From contig LT700187.1 in assembly GCA_900155415.1 (NCBI GenBank), forward strand, positions 992,001 through 1,056,000: a stretch of 64,000 bases of DNA, read 5' to 3'. This DNA is from Christensenella massiliensis. Its GTDB lineage: Bacteria; Bacillota; Clostridia; Christensenellales; Christensenellaceae. Below the pieces are notes generated by a model that was not told where the DNA came from, did not search any database, and saw nothing but the letters and a program-made list of their open reading frames with translations. The position numbers and the translations under genes are program-made. Shown here one piece after another: positions 51,782 through 60,776 of this stretch; position 1 is the first letter of the stretch; every line of letters begins with the position of its first letter.

Positions 51782-52684
51782 ATGGGAGACCTTTTCCGTA
51801 AAAAACCATTAGAGCATGCGGCAGGGCCGGAAAAATTAGACGATTACATCAAGGTGACGAATCCGGGTGTGTGGAGCCTGCTTATCGCCTGCATTGCGAT
51901 CGTGGTGGCAGCCGTCGTGTGGCTTGCCATAGGAACGATACCGACGACGCTCGACATCAGGGGGGTCGTATTCCCGGGGAGCGGCGCGCTTTCCGTGACT
52001 GTACCCGTTTCCGGAGAGATACAGGATATGCGGGTGTCCCCGGGGGATACCGTATATCCGCACGATATCCTTGCGGTCGTTTCCCAGCCGGAGCTGCGCG
52101 CCGAGCTCGAAGCGCTTATGGCGGCGGAAACGCCCGATGAAGCCGCGGCCGCGCAGAAAAGGCAGGAATATATTGCCGCCTCCGTTATCCGTTCTGACAC
52201 CTACGGCGTTGTGCTTGACGCGAAGCACAGAGGAGATATCGTTTCGGAAAACGATGAGATCGCAAGCCTCGCGCTGATGGAAGAGGGGACGAACAATTAT
52301 CAGATCATCTGTTACGTTCCCGCGGATACGGCCCGCCGCCTGTCCGCCGGGATGGAGGCACAGGTCTGCCCGTCCTTTCTTTCCCGGGAAGAATACGGCT
52401 ATATGTACGGGTATATCGAAAGCGTCGGAGACCATCCTGTGACAGACAGCGATATCGAAGCGGCAGTAGGCAGCCGGCAGTATGTGGAAGAGGTCCTTTC
52501 GGAGGGCAGTCTGATCGAAGTGCGCATCACGATCACGCTTGATCCGGAGGCGGAAGGCACGGCCAACTCTGCGCTTTGGTCCAATCCGATTGGGAACACA
52601 GTTCCGCTCTCGACGGGTATGGCGTGCGACATTCTTGTTGTGTTGGACGAACAGAAGCCATACGAGCTTCTCTTAAGGTCATAA
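51782..52684 (+). CDS. NHLP system HlyD-like secretion protein
   Basis: 300-residue membrane-fusion-type protein. A cytoplasmic N-terminus (LDDYIKVTNPGVW, typical of the NHLM HlyD family) precedes one transmembrane span (LLIACIAIVVAAVVWLAIG, about 35-53), then a biotinyl/HlyD-type barrel (VPVSGEIQDMRVSPGDTVYP) and further beta domains. ATG 51782 has GAGAGGAAG upstream. Acts with the two ABC exporters downstream to move a peptide across the membrane. It lacks the long coiled coil of Gram-negative HlyD, fitting a single-membrane cell. Confidence 0.88.
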   Translation: MGDLFRKKPLEHAAGPEKLDDYIKVTNPGVWSLLIACIAIVVAAVVWLAIGTIPTTLDIRGVVFPGSGALSVTVPVSGEIQDMRVSPGDTVYPHDILAVVSQPELRAELEALMAAETPDEAAAAQKRQEYIAASVIRSDTYGVVLDAKHRGDIVSENDEIASLALMEEGTNNYQIICYVPADTARRLSAGMEAQVCPSFLSREEYGYMYGYIESVGDHPVTDSDIEAAVGSRQYVEEVLSEGSLIEVRITITLDPEAEGTANSALWSNPIGNTVPLSTGMACDILVVLDEQKPYELLLRS

Positions 52685-52694
52685 GGAGGGCGCA

Positions 52695-54827
52695 ATGGCG
52701 AAAACAGCCGTTAAGGTACCCGTTGTTATGCAGATGGAAGCGCTGGAATGCGGCGCGGCGAGCCTTGCGATGATTCTGGCCTATTATGGGAAATGGCTCC
52801 CGCTCGAGCAGGTGCGCGCCGACTGCGGCGTATCGCGCGACGGAAGCAGCGCGCGCGATCTGGTGCGCGCAGCCCGCGCCTATGGGCTTTCAGCCGCGGG
52901 TTACCGCATGGAGATAGAGGACGTCATGGCCTGCAGCTTTCCTGTGGTCCTGCATTGGGGATTTGATCATTTTGTCGTATTATGCGGCTTCAAAAGGGGG
53001 AAAGCCCTCATAAACGACCCTGCGCGCGGACGGGTAGCGGTGCCGATGGAGGAATTCGACCGCACGTTCACGGGCGTTGTGCTGTGCTTTGAACCAACTG
53101 GGGATTTTGAGCCCAGCGGAAAACCGGCAAGTGTGCTCGGATTCGCAAAAAAGAGGCTGCGGGGCAGCCGGGCGCTGATTCTGTTCGTCATGCTGTGGTC
53201 GCTGATCGGTGCGGCGATCGGCGTGGTGATTCCCCTCTTCTCTAAAATATTTATGGATCATATCCTGTCCGGCAAAAATCCGGAATGGCTTACGCCTCTT
53301 TTAAGCGTCATGCTCGGCGTGCTTGTTTTTCAATTTGTGGTATCCGCGCTGCAAAACGTCTATTGGCTGCGGATACAGGGGAAGATGGCCGTACAATCCA
53401 GCGCCTCGTTCATGTGGCATGTACTGCGCCTGCCTGTCGGCTTTTTTGCACAGCGCTATGCGGGCGATATCGCCGCGCGCCAGCAGAGCAATGAGGGTAT
53501 TGCATTTTCTCTCATCGGGCGTATCGCGCCTGTGGCAGTCAATATATGCCTGCTCGTGCTCTATTTGTTCGTGATGCTGCGCTACAGCGTCCTGCTGTCG
53601 GCAGTCGGCCTTTCGGCAGTGGCGGCGAATGTTATCGCCATGCGCGTCATCTCGAATAAGCGCGTCGATTTCAGCCGCGTGATAGAGCGGGATATGGGCG
53701 CGCTGGCGGGGCTCACAGCCGCCGGCTTCGACATGATAGAAAGCATCAAGGCCGCAGGCGCGGAGGAGGGCTTTTTCGAGCGGTGGAGCGGCGCGTACGC
53801 AAAGGCGAATAACGGACGTATCCGCATGGAAAAGGCAAATCAATATTACGGCGTCATTCCGCAGTTTATCCAGCAGATCGCCAATATCGCCGTGCTCGTC
53901 CTCGGCGTCAGCCTCATATTGGACGGACAGTTCACGATCGGTACGCTGCTCGCGTTCCAAGGCTTCCTGTCCTCCTTTCTTGCGCCGGTAAACGAGATCG
54001 CGCAGATCGGCTCCGCGTTCATCGAGATGCGCACGCAGATGGAGCGTGTGGAGGATGTGCTGCACTACCGGACGGACGTTCCCGCAGCGGACGGAGGAGG
54101 CGGGGAAAAGCTGAACGGAGAGATCCGCATGGAGGGCGTTACATTTGGCTATGCCCGTCTTTCCCAGCCGCTCATCACAGATTTTTCTCTTCATGTAGGT
54201 CCCGGAAAAAGCGTCGCGCTCGTCGGCGCGTCCGGGAGCGGGAAATCCACGCTGGCCAAGCTGATCGCAGGGCTCTATCCGCCGTGGTCGGGCAGGATAT
54301 CGCTGGACGGCCGGGAGCTCAGCGCGATCCCGCACAGCGTGCTTACGGATTCTCTCAGCGTCGTCGATCAGGATATCGTTCTGTTCGAGGATACTGTGGA
54401 GAACAATATCACGATGTGGGACGCTTCCATCTCCCGTGCGGACGTGATAGAGGCGTGCAGGGCGGCGGAGATACACGCGGATATCATGCAGCGGCCGGAG
54501 GGGTACGATTATATCATCCGGGAGGGCGGCATGAATTTTTCGGGCGGGCAGCGCCAGCGGATAGAGATCGCACGCGCCCTTGCCGTAAAACCGCGCATTC
54601 TGGTGCTTGATGAAGCCACGTCGGCTCTGGACGCGAAAACAGAGCAGCAGGTCATGGAAAACATCAAGCGCATGGGGCTCACCCTTGTAGTCGTCGCGCA
54701 CCGCCTTTCCACGATCCGCGGCTGCGACGAGATCATCGTCCTCGAAGGCGGGCGGGTCTGCGAGCGCGGAACGCACGAGGAACTGATTGCCGCGCACGGC
54801 AAATATGAGGAATTGATCAGAAGCTAA
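52695..54827 (+). CDS. NHLP-family peptide export ABC transporter with C39 peptidase
   Basis: 710 residues: C39 peptidase (1-135), six-span exporter domain (about 150-440), ATPase (about 475-710). Peptidase triad Cys19 (QMEALECGAAS, oxyanion Gln13), His92 (GFDHFVVL), Asp108 (NDPARG), all intact, so it should cut a double-glycine-type leader during export. Walker A GASGSGKST about 513, signature SGGQRQR about 616, then ILVLDEATSALD. AAGGAGG precedes the ATG, 10 bases after the HlyD gene. Confidence 0.95.
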   Translation: MAKTAVKVPVVMQMEALECGAASLAMILAYYGKWLPLEQVRADCGVSRDGSSARDLVRAARAYGLSAAGYRMEIEDVMACSFPVVLHWGFDHFVVLCGFKRGKALINDPARGRVAVPMEEFDRTFTGVVLCFEPTGDFEPSGKPASVLGFAKKRLRGSRALILFVMLWSLIGAAIGVVIPLFSKIFMDHILSGKNPEWLTPLLSVMLGVLVFQFVVSALQNVYWLRIQGKMAVQSSASFMWHVLRLPVGFFAQRYAGDIAARQQSNEGIAFSLIGRIAPVAVNICLLVLYLFVMLRYSVLLSAVGLSAVAANVIAMRVISNKRVDFSRVIERDMGALAGLTAAGFDMIESIKAAGAEEGFFERWSGAYAKANNGRIRMEKANQYYGVIPQFIQQIANIAVLVLGVSLILDGQFTIGTLLAFQGFLSSFLAPVNEIAQIGSAFIEMRTQMERVEDVLHYRTDVPAADGGGGEKLNGEIRMEGVTFGYARLSQPLITDFSLHVGPGKSVALVGASGSGKSTLAKLIAGLYPPWSGRISLDGRELSAIPHSVLTDSLSVVDQDIVLFEDTVENNITMWDASISRADVIEACRAAEIHADIMQRPEGYDYIIREGGMNFSGGQRQRIEIARALAVKPRILVLDEATSALDAKTEQQVMENIKRMGLTLVVVAHRLSTIRGCDEIIVLEGGRVCERGTHEELIAAHGKYEELIRS

Positions 54828-54844
54828 ACGAAAGGAGGCGCACA

Positions 54845-56992
54845 GTGGAAAGAAACAAAAAAGAACGGGAGCAGGAAGCGATGGATACGGCACTGGAAGC
54901 GCTCCTCTCCGTTTTTGGCAAAGAGGCGCCCGGAACAGACGGCGCGCAGCCCGCAGCGGACGGTATGCCCGCGCTGCGGCAGATACTCCGCTATCTGAAA
55001 GCGGATGCGCCGGAACCGCCGGAGGAAGTAACGGAGCTCCGGGAAAAAATGGAATATATGCTGCGCCCGGCAGGCGTCATGTGCAGACGGGTGCGGCTCA
55101 CCGGAGCGTGGTGGAAAGAGGCGGCGGGGCCTTTTCTCGGTTCGCTCGCAGATGGAACGGCAGTCGCTCTTCTGCCTGCGGCGGGAGGATACTGCTATAC
55201 CGACGGGGCGGGAAAGCGCGTCAGGATCACCAAAAAAAATGCGGGAAGCATCGAGAAAGAAGCCTGTTCTTTCTACCGGGGCTATCCTCTCCGGCCGCTG
55301 AAGCTGATGGATTTCCTGAAATTTCGGTTGGAGAGCATTTCCGTGTGGGACGTCGTATGGGTGTTGATCGCGTCGCTCGGCGTGAGCCTGCTTGGGCTGG
55401 TGCTGCCCATGATCAACAAGCTGATCTTTGACAATATCATTCCCGGAAATCTTCGGGAGGATATTCTGCCTGTTGCCGCCCTGCTCGTCGGAGCGACGGT
55501 AGGCAGCCTGCTGTTCGGGATATCGCGCACCCTCGTCATGTCGCGTTTGAGCAACAAGATGTCGTTTGCCTCCCAAAACGCCGTCATGGCACGTATTTTC
55601 TCGCTGCCTGTGTCGTTTTTCAAAGACTATTCGGCGGGAGACCTTGCCCAGCGCTTCAATGGGATCAACACGGTGTCGCAGGTCGTTTCAGACGGCGTGC
55701 TGACCGCAGGACTTTCGGTGCTGTTCTCGTTCGTATACCTGTTTCAGATGAATTCTCTGGCGCCTGTCCTCGTCGGACCGGGCATGCTTGCCATCGCCGT
55801 GATGCTGGCGGTGATCGTCGCAACGGTCCTGCTGCGTATGAGATTTATGAAGCTGCAGACAGAGGCGGCGGCAAAATGCAGCGGCCTTACGTTCAGCCTG
55901 CTCGGCGGGATCCAAAAAATCAAGCTGGCGGGCGCAGAACGGCGCGCATTCGCAAAATGGGCGGAGCTTTTTGCGCGGGAGGGGCGGTATGAATACAATC
56001 CGCCTTTCGGCATCAAGATCGGCTCCGCGCTGACCGGTGCGGTCTCGCTCGGCGGCACGATCCTGCTCTATCTGATCGCCGGTACGAACGACGTCTCCCA
56101 ATCGGACTACATCGCGTTTTCGACCGCATACGGGGCAATATCCGCCGCGCTCATCGGGCTTTCGGGCGTGGTCGTGCAGATTGCGATCATCAAGCCGCTC
56201 CTCGACCTCGTTCAGCCTATTTATGACGCACAGCCGGAAAAAGCGGAGGAAAAAAAGCAGGCCGTTTCTCTCAGCGGAGAGGTGGAGGTGTCGCACCTGT
56301 CTTTCCGGTATGGGGAAAAGCTGCCCTATGTCCTCAAGGACCTCAGCTTGCATGTCGCCCCGGGCGAATATGTCGGCATCGTTGGAAAGAGCGGCTGCGG
56401 AAAATCCACCCTGATGCGCCTTTTGATCGGTTTTGAAACGCCCGGCTCAGGCGCGGTCTATTACGACGGGGAGGACCTGCGGGAGTTCGATCTGCGCAGT
56501 ATCCGGCAGAAGATCGGCGTCGCCCTGCAAAATGGGAAGCTGTTTGCGGGGGATATTTTCTCCAATATCGTCGTCACTGCGCCGTGGAGCACGCAGGAGG
56601 ATGCATGGGAGGCCGCCCGGCTCGCAGGGATAGCGGACGACATCGCCGCTATGCCGATGGGCATGCATACGGTGATCAGCGAAGGCAGCGGCGGGATATC
56701 CGGCGGACAAAAGCAGCGGCTCCTCATTGCACGGGCCCTCGTGGGAAAGCCGAAGATATTGCTGTTCGATGAAGCGACGAGCGCGCTCGATAATGCTGTG
56801 CAAAACGAGGTGGCGAAAAATATCGCCCGGCTCGGCTGCACGCGCATCGCGATCGCGCACCGTCTTTCCACCGTAAGGGAATGCGACCGCATCATCATGA
56901 TAGACGGCGGACAGATCGCGGAGGAAGGAACTTACGACGAGTTGATGGAAAGGAAAGGGCTGTTCTATGAGTTTGCCGTCCGGCAGATTTGA
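54845..56992 (+). CDS. NHLP-family export ABC transporter permease/ATPase (second subunit)
   Basis: 715 residues, start GTG 54845 with AAAGGAGG seven bases before. The N-terminal 150 residues form a non-peptidase domain typical of the second NHLM transporter (TIGR03797-like). Exporter spans at about 165-430. ATPase with Walker A GKSGCGKST, signature SGGQKQR, and Walker B ILLFDEATSALD. Most likely forms a heterodimer with the C39 transporter. Spaced 17 bases from it. Confidence 0.93.
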   Translation: MERNKKEREQEAMDTALEALLSVFGKEAPGTDGAQPAADGMPALRQILRYLKADAPEPPEEVTELREKMEYMLRPAGVMCRRVRLTGAWWKEAAGPFLGSLADGTAVALLPAAGGYCYTDGAGKRVRITKKNAGSIEKEACSFYRGYPLRPLKLMDFLKFRLESISVWDVVWVLIASLGVSLLGLVLPMINKLIFDNIIPGNLREDILPVAALLVGATVGSLLFGISRTLVMSRLSNKMSFASQNAVMARIFSLPVSFFKDYSAGDLAQRFNGINTVSQVVSDGVLTAGLSVLFSFVYLFQMNSLAPVLVGPGMLAIAVMLAVIVATVLLRMRFMKLQTEAAAKCSGLTFSLLGGIQKIKLAGAERRAFAKWAELFAREGRYEYNPPFGIKIGSALTGAVSLGGTILLYLIAGTNDVSQSDYIAFSTAYGAISAALIGLSGVVVQIAIIKPLLDLVQPIYDAQPEKAEEKKQAVSLSGEVEVSHLSFRYGEKLPYVLKDLSLHVAPGEYVGIVGKSGCGKSTLMRLLIGFETPGSGAVYYDGEDLREFDLRSIRQKIGVALQNGKLFAGDIFSNIVVTAPWSTQEDAWEAARLAGIADDIAAMPMGMHTVISEGSGGISGGQKQRLLIARALVGKPKILLFDEATSALDNAVQNEVAKNIARLGCTRIAIAHRLSTVRECDRIIMIDGGQIAEEGTYDELMERKGLFYEFAVRQI

Positions 56993-57007
56993 GAACGGGC
57001 AATACGA

Positions 57008-58147
57008 ATGAAAAAAGGTATGAAAAAAATAGTATCGGTATTACTATGCGCAGCAGTGTTCCTTTCGCTCACGGGCTGCGCACCCGCGCCGGAGCAGCAG
57101 GATGCGGACGCAGTCCGGATCGCGCTTCTTTGCAGGGAGGATATGGACTATAATGTGTCCCGCTATCAGAAGGGCATGGAAATGGCGATCGAGGAATACG
57201 CCGGACCGTATGAGGCATCCGTTGAAGTGTACGGCCTTGACGCCCCCGATTTTGAAAGCTCGGTAGAGGAGGCTGCGCGCCTTGCGGAGGACCCGGATAT
57301 TACGGCAGTCGTCACGATGCAGGACTATGAGGTCATCAATGCGGCGGCGAAAACGATGGACGATGCGGGCAAGGCGTTTTTCGCCGTGCAGGGCTATTAT
57401 GACGAAACGGCGGAAGCAGGCTACGATACGTTTTTTCCGTTTTCCCTCAATGCGGAGCATCTTGGCTGCGCGATGGGCCTTTATGCTGCCCGGCAGGGTC
57501 TGAGACGGATAGGCTGCATCTACAGCGGCGCTGAATTTGAACGTGTACAGGTCAACGAGTTTGAGCGCGCGGGTATCATGAATGGGATTCAAACGGGAAG
57601 CTCGCTTTCCGAGCCGTTTGATACCGCTGCGTTTTATGAAGAGCTTGCAGTATGGGAGGCGCTCGGCATAGAAGCGGCCTATGTTCCCTATTACCGCTCG
57701 GCGTGGGGAGCGGAGATTTTAGCCGAAATCAAGGCGGAAATGCCGGAGATCCGACTGCTCTCCTGCTTTACGCTCGGCTCGCAGACCGCGGTGGATTATC
57801 TTGCGGAGCTTGACGGAACCGTCATGCCTGCGTTCTATCCGGTCGAAAGAAGCGATGAATACCGGGAGTGGGCGGCGCGGTATGAAGAAAGATATGGAGA
57901 AACGCCGGATAACGAGGCGGTACAGGGCTACGACCTTGCGAATCTGATTCTCAGCAATTACAGCGGGGATAACAAAACGCTTGCGGAGGCGATACGTGCG
58001 AACGCGGAAAATGCCGCAGGGATCGCAGGAAACACCGTGCGCGACTTGCTGGCCGGCCTGCCGGAGGTCTCCTATGACGAGGCGGATGCATACGGTTACG
58101 AATATTTGACCGTTCAGGACGGCCGGCTGGTGCATACGGAGCCATAA
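57008..58147 (+). CDS. Solute-binding lipoprotein in the NHLP operon
   Basis: 379-residue periplasmic-binding-fold lipoprotein of the leucine-binding/Peripla_BP_6 kind. Signal peptide KKIVSVLLCAAVFLSLTGC, lipobox LTGC. Two-lobe fold with MDYNVSRYQKGMEMAIEEYA, ITAVVTMQDYEVINAAAKTM, LRRIGCIYSGAEFERVQVNEF and GYDLANLILSNY. No permease or ATPase for import is near it. It lies 15 bases after the exporter gene, so it is in the same operon. It may sense or bind the exported peptide or a signal; this is inference. The ribosome binding site is weak. Confidence 0.85.
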   Translation: MKKGMKKIVSVLLCAAVFLSLTGCAPAPEQQDADAVRIALLCREDMDYNVSRYQKGMEMAIEEYAGPYEASVEVYGLDAPDFESSVEEAARLAEDPDITAVVTMQDYEVINAAAKTMDDAGKAFFAVQGYYDETAEAGYDTFFPFSLNAEHLGCAMGLYAARQGLRRIGCIYSGAEFERVQVNEFERAGIMNGIQTGSSLSEPFDTAAFYEELAVWEALGIEAAYVPYYRSAWGAEILAEIKAEMPEIRLLSCFTLGSQTAVDYLAELDGTVMPAFYPVERSDEYREWAARYEERYGETPDNEAVQGYDLANLILSNYSGDNKTLAEAIRANAENAAGIAGNTVRDLLAGLPEVSYDEADAYGYEYLTVQDGRLVHTEP

Positions 58148-58196
58148 AGCAAAAAACGGGCCGCGCGTAAGACGGTCCGCTTTCTGTGAAACGCTT

Positions 58197-58232
58197 CAAA
58201 AGGGCGCAGCTGCAGGGCTGCCCCTTTTTTTA
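58197..58232. terminator. Bidirectional terminator
   Basis: AAAAGGG-C-GCAGC / GCTGC-CCCTTTT stem with T7, between the NHLP operon and the convergent HxlR gene. Confidence 0.88.
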
Positions 58233-58550
58233 TCCGTTTTTCTGCTTATATTCCGTACCCCACGCAACCATAGCGTCCAGAATAGGCTTTAAGCTATAGC
58301 CGGTTTCCGTAAGCGTGTATTCCACGCGGGGCGGGACCTCGGCATAAACCTTTCTTGTCAGCAGGCCGCTTTCCTCCATAGAGCGCAGGTTTGCAGTCAG
58401 GACCTTCTGAGAAACATCCCCAACGGAGCGCTTCAGCTCTCCAAAGCGCTTCGTGCCCTCCATCAGGTCCCGCAGGATGAGCACCTTCCAACGGTCGCTG
58501 ATGAGCATCAAAGTGGTCTCCACCGGGCAGGCCGGCAAATTTTTTTTCAT
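58230..58550 (-). CDS. HxlR-family transcriptional regulator
   Basis: 106-residue winged helix-turn-helix of the HxlR/MarR-like type, with the Cys at residue 8 (LPACPVETTLMLISDRWKVL) that senses electrophiles or redox in several family members. RFGELKRSVGDVSQKVLTANLRSMEESGL is the DNA-binding core. AGGGGG precedes the ATG. Divergent from the NAD(P)-binding oxidoreductase, which it probably controls. Confidence 0.93.
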   Translation of the reverse strand: MKKNLPACPVETTLMLISDRWKVLILRDLMEGTKRFGELKRSVGDVSQKVLTANLRSMEESGLLTRKVYAEVPPRVEYTLTETGYSLKPILDAMVAWGTEYKQKNG

Positions 58551-58571
58551 AAAATCCCCCTGTTTTACACA

Positions 58572-58593
58572 ATAGTTTCTATTTGGTAACTAT
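58572..58593. promoter_or_regulatory. Candidate HxlR operator
   Basis: ATAGTT-n10-AACTAT inverted repeat, followed by AGCAC-n6-GTGCT (58594-58609), in the divergent region. Plus-strand TATAAT at 58639-58644 gives the likely oxidoreductase promoter. Confidence 0.5.
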
Positions 58594-58696
58594 AGCACAA
58601 TAAAGTGCTTACTTTACGATTCGGGACTACAGATATATTATAATATCAGAAGCGGAACAGAGCAAGCCGCAAAAATAAAAAACGGAGGAAAGCAAA

Positions 58697-59326
58697 ATGA
58701 AGATCGCAGTTGTTTGTGCAAATGGAAAAGCAGGAAAGCTGATCGTGCAGGAGGCTATGGAAAGAGGGCTCGACGTCACCGCTGTCGTGCGCGGGGAAAA
58801 CCGCACGGTAGCGAAGCAGGTGATAAAAAAGGACCTGTTCGATCTGACGGCGGACGACCTCAAGGATTTCGACGTTGTGATAGACGCATTCGGCGCGTGG
58901 ACGCCGGAGACTTTGCCGCAGCACAGCACGTCGCTTAAGCATCTTTGCGATATTCTGAGCGGCAGCAGCATCAGGCTGCTCGTTGTCGGCGGCGCCGGGA
59001 GCCTGTATGTAGACCCGGCGCATACGGCGCAGGTCATGGACGGAGTGGATTTCCCGGATATGTTCAAGCCCTTGGCAACGAATATGGGAAAGGCACTGGA
59101 CGAGCTCCGCGCGCGCAGCGATGTAAAATGGACCTATATAAGCCCGGCGGCGGATTTTCAGGCGGACGGTGCAAAAACGGGGAAATATATTCTGGGCGGC
59201 GAAGAGCTGACGCTGAACGGCAAGGGAGAAAGCGTGATCAGCTATGCCGATTACGCCATTGCCATGGTGGACGAAGCCATAAGCGGGGAACATATCCAAG
59301 AGAGGATCTCCGCAGTGGCGGAATGA
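58697..59326 (+). CDS. NAD(P)H-binding oxidoreductase (NmrA/YwnB-like)
   Basis: 209-residue atypical short-chain dehydrogenase with a Rossmann start KIAVVCANGKAGKLIVQEA. The pattern continues DVVIDAFGAW, RLLVVGGAGSLYVD and WTYISPAADF. The typical tyrosine-lysine pair is not obvious. Divergent from HxlR, as is common for electrophile-response genes. GGAGG precedes the ATG. Confidence 0.88.
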   Translation: MKIAVVCANGKAGKLIVQEAMERGLDVTAVVRGENRTVAKQVIKKDLFDLTADDLKDFDVVIDAFGAWTPETLPQHSTSLKHLCDILSGSSIRLLVVGGAGSLYVDPAHTAQVMDGVDFPDMFKPLATNMGKALDELRARSDVKWTYISPAADFQADGAKTGKYILGGEELTLNGKGESVISYADYAIAMVDEAISGEHIQERISAVAE

Positions 59327-59379
59327 GCGGAAGCAGCCCCCTGCCGAAGGAACAGGGGGCTGCTTGCTTTGGAGGAACG

Positions 59380-60006
59380 ATGAAAGCAGAACGGTATTTA
59401 CAGATGCTGCAAAAGGATATCCATTCGGTGGTGCTTGCCTCGACGGATGAAAACGGCCTGCCCGTCACCTGCGTGATCGACGTCATGCTGGCAGGACAGG
59501 ATGGGCTTTCCTTTCTCACGGCAAAGGGAAAAGCGCTTTACAGGCGTCTCAAAGAGCGGCCGTTCGTCTCTATCACAGGGTTTACGGGAAAAAGCACAAT
59601 GAAGAGCAGGGCCGTCACCCTGCGCGGCGAAACGCGGGAAACGGGCCGGGAAGAGCTGGCGGAAATATTCCGGGAAAACCCTTACATGGTTGAAATATAC
59701 CCAAGCACGGAAAGCAGGACGGTGCTGACCGTATTCCGGCTCTATCGGGGCAGCGGAGAATTTTTCGATCTGAGCCAAAAGCCTGTTTTTCGGGAAGCGT
59801 TTTCGTTCGGCGGGCTGAAAACGCATGCAGAAGCATTCTTTATCACAGCAGACTGCAATGGGTGCGGACGCTGCGCCGCTGCCTGTCCGCAGGATTGTAT
59901 CGACCTGTCCGTTCGTCCTGCGTGCATACGGCAGGAGCATTGTCTGCACTGCGGGAAATGTGAGGAGCTCTGCCCGCGGCAGGCGGTGGAAAGGAGAGCA
60001 TTATGA
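59380..60006 (+). CDS. FMN-binding (PNPOx-like) protein fused to 2x[4Fe-4S] ferredoxin
   Basis: 208 residues. An N-terminal pyridoxamine-phosphate-oxidase-like split barrel (1-140: IHSVVLASTDENGLPVTCVID; FLTAKGKALYRRLKERPFVS) probably binds FMN. The C-terminal dicluster ferredoxin (155-200) has Cys159, 162, 165, 169 and Cys188, 191, 194, 198. An electron-transfer flavoprotein-ferredoxin. Ribosome binding site GGAGG. Its stop overlaps the macrodomain start as ATGA, linking it to the ADP-ribosylation module. The oxidoreductase at 58697 lies 53 bases upstream and may read through. Confidence 0.92.
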   Translation: MKAERYLQMLQKDIHSVVLASTDENGLPVTCVIDVMLAGQDGLSFLTAKGKALYRRLKERPFVSITGFTGKSTMKSRAVTLRGETRETGREELAEIFRENPYMVEIYPSTESRTVLTVFRLYRGSGEFFDLSQKPVFREAFSFGGLKTHAEAFFITADCNGCGRCAAACPQDCIDLSVRPACIRQEHCLHCGKCEELCPRQAVERRAL

Positions 60007-60776
60007 CACAAGAGGAAAGGCGCATCTTTCTGATCGACTATTTAAAGCATGAGGACAGCAGGCTGGAGCAGCTGGAGCTTCCCGCTGGGGAAGAGGAGCA
60101 AAAGCGCCTCCTGCGTTCTCTTATGAATGTGCGTCCGGCAAGGCCGGCCCCGCCGGAGTTTATGGCGGTGCAGGACGCGTATTTGCTGGAAGAGCGGGAA
60201 AAAAGGGGGATCGTCTTTCCGGAAGCGCTTTCTCCGGTCAGGCCGGGAATTTATCTGTGGCAGGGCGACATTACCCGCCTTGCCGCGGACGCGATCGTCA
60301 ATGCGGCGAACAATGCCCTCCTTGGCTGCTTTGTTCCCTGCCACGGCTGTATCGATAACGCGATCCATTCCGCCGCGGGCATACAGCTCCGGCTGGAGTG
60401 CGCGCGCATAATGGAACGGCAGCAGGCGCCGGAACCGGCAGGGAGGGCGAAGCTCACAAGGGCTTATAATCTGCCCAGCCGCTATGTACTGCATACGGTC
60501 GGGCCTATCGTGCGCGGCGCGGTCACGAGGCAGGACAGGGCCTTGCTTGCAGCTTGCTACCGCTCCTGTCTGGCGCTCGCCGCGGACCGTCGGCTGAAAA
60601 GCATTGCCTTTTGCTGCATTTCCACCGGCGAATTTCATTTTCCGCCCCAAAAGGCGGCGGAAACGGCGGTACGGACGGTGCTGGAATATTTGGAGAAAAA
60701 CGGGAACGGTATGGAGGTGATCTTTAATGTCTTTCAGGACAGCGACTATGAGCTCTACCGGCGGCTGCTGGCATAG
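60003..60776 (+). CDS. Zinc-dependent macrodomain ADP-ribosyl hydrolase
   Basis: 257-residue macrodomain protein of the SirTM-linked type. An N-terminal helical region (1-80) precedes the macro fold: WQGDITRLAADAIVNAANN (86-104). The zinc motif C109-x3-C113-H114-x-C116 (GCFVPCHGC) follows, a hallmark of this class, then YVLHTVGPIV and ISTGEFHFP. It would remove ADP-ribose from a target protein modified by the sirtuin. ATGA overlap with the ferredoxin gene; the sirtuin start lies inside its 3' end. Coupled translation of all three is likely. Confidence 0.93.
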   Translation: MTQEERRIFLIDYLKHEDSRLEQLELPAGEEEQKRLLRSLMNVRPARPAPPEFMAVQDAYLLEEREKRGIVFPEALSPVRPGIYLWQGDITRLAADAIVNAANNALLGCFVPCHGCIDNAIHSAAGIQLRLECARIMERQQAPEPAGRAKLTRAYNLPSRYVLHTVGPIVRGAVTRQDRALLAACYRSCLALAADRRLKSIAFCCISTGEFHFPPQKAAETAVRTVLEYLEKNGNGMEVIFNVFQDSDYELYRRLLA

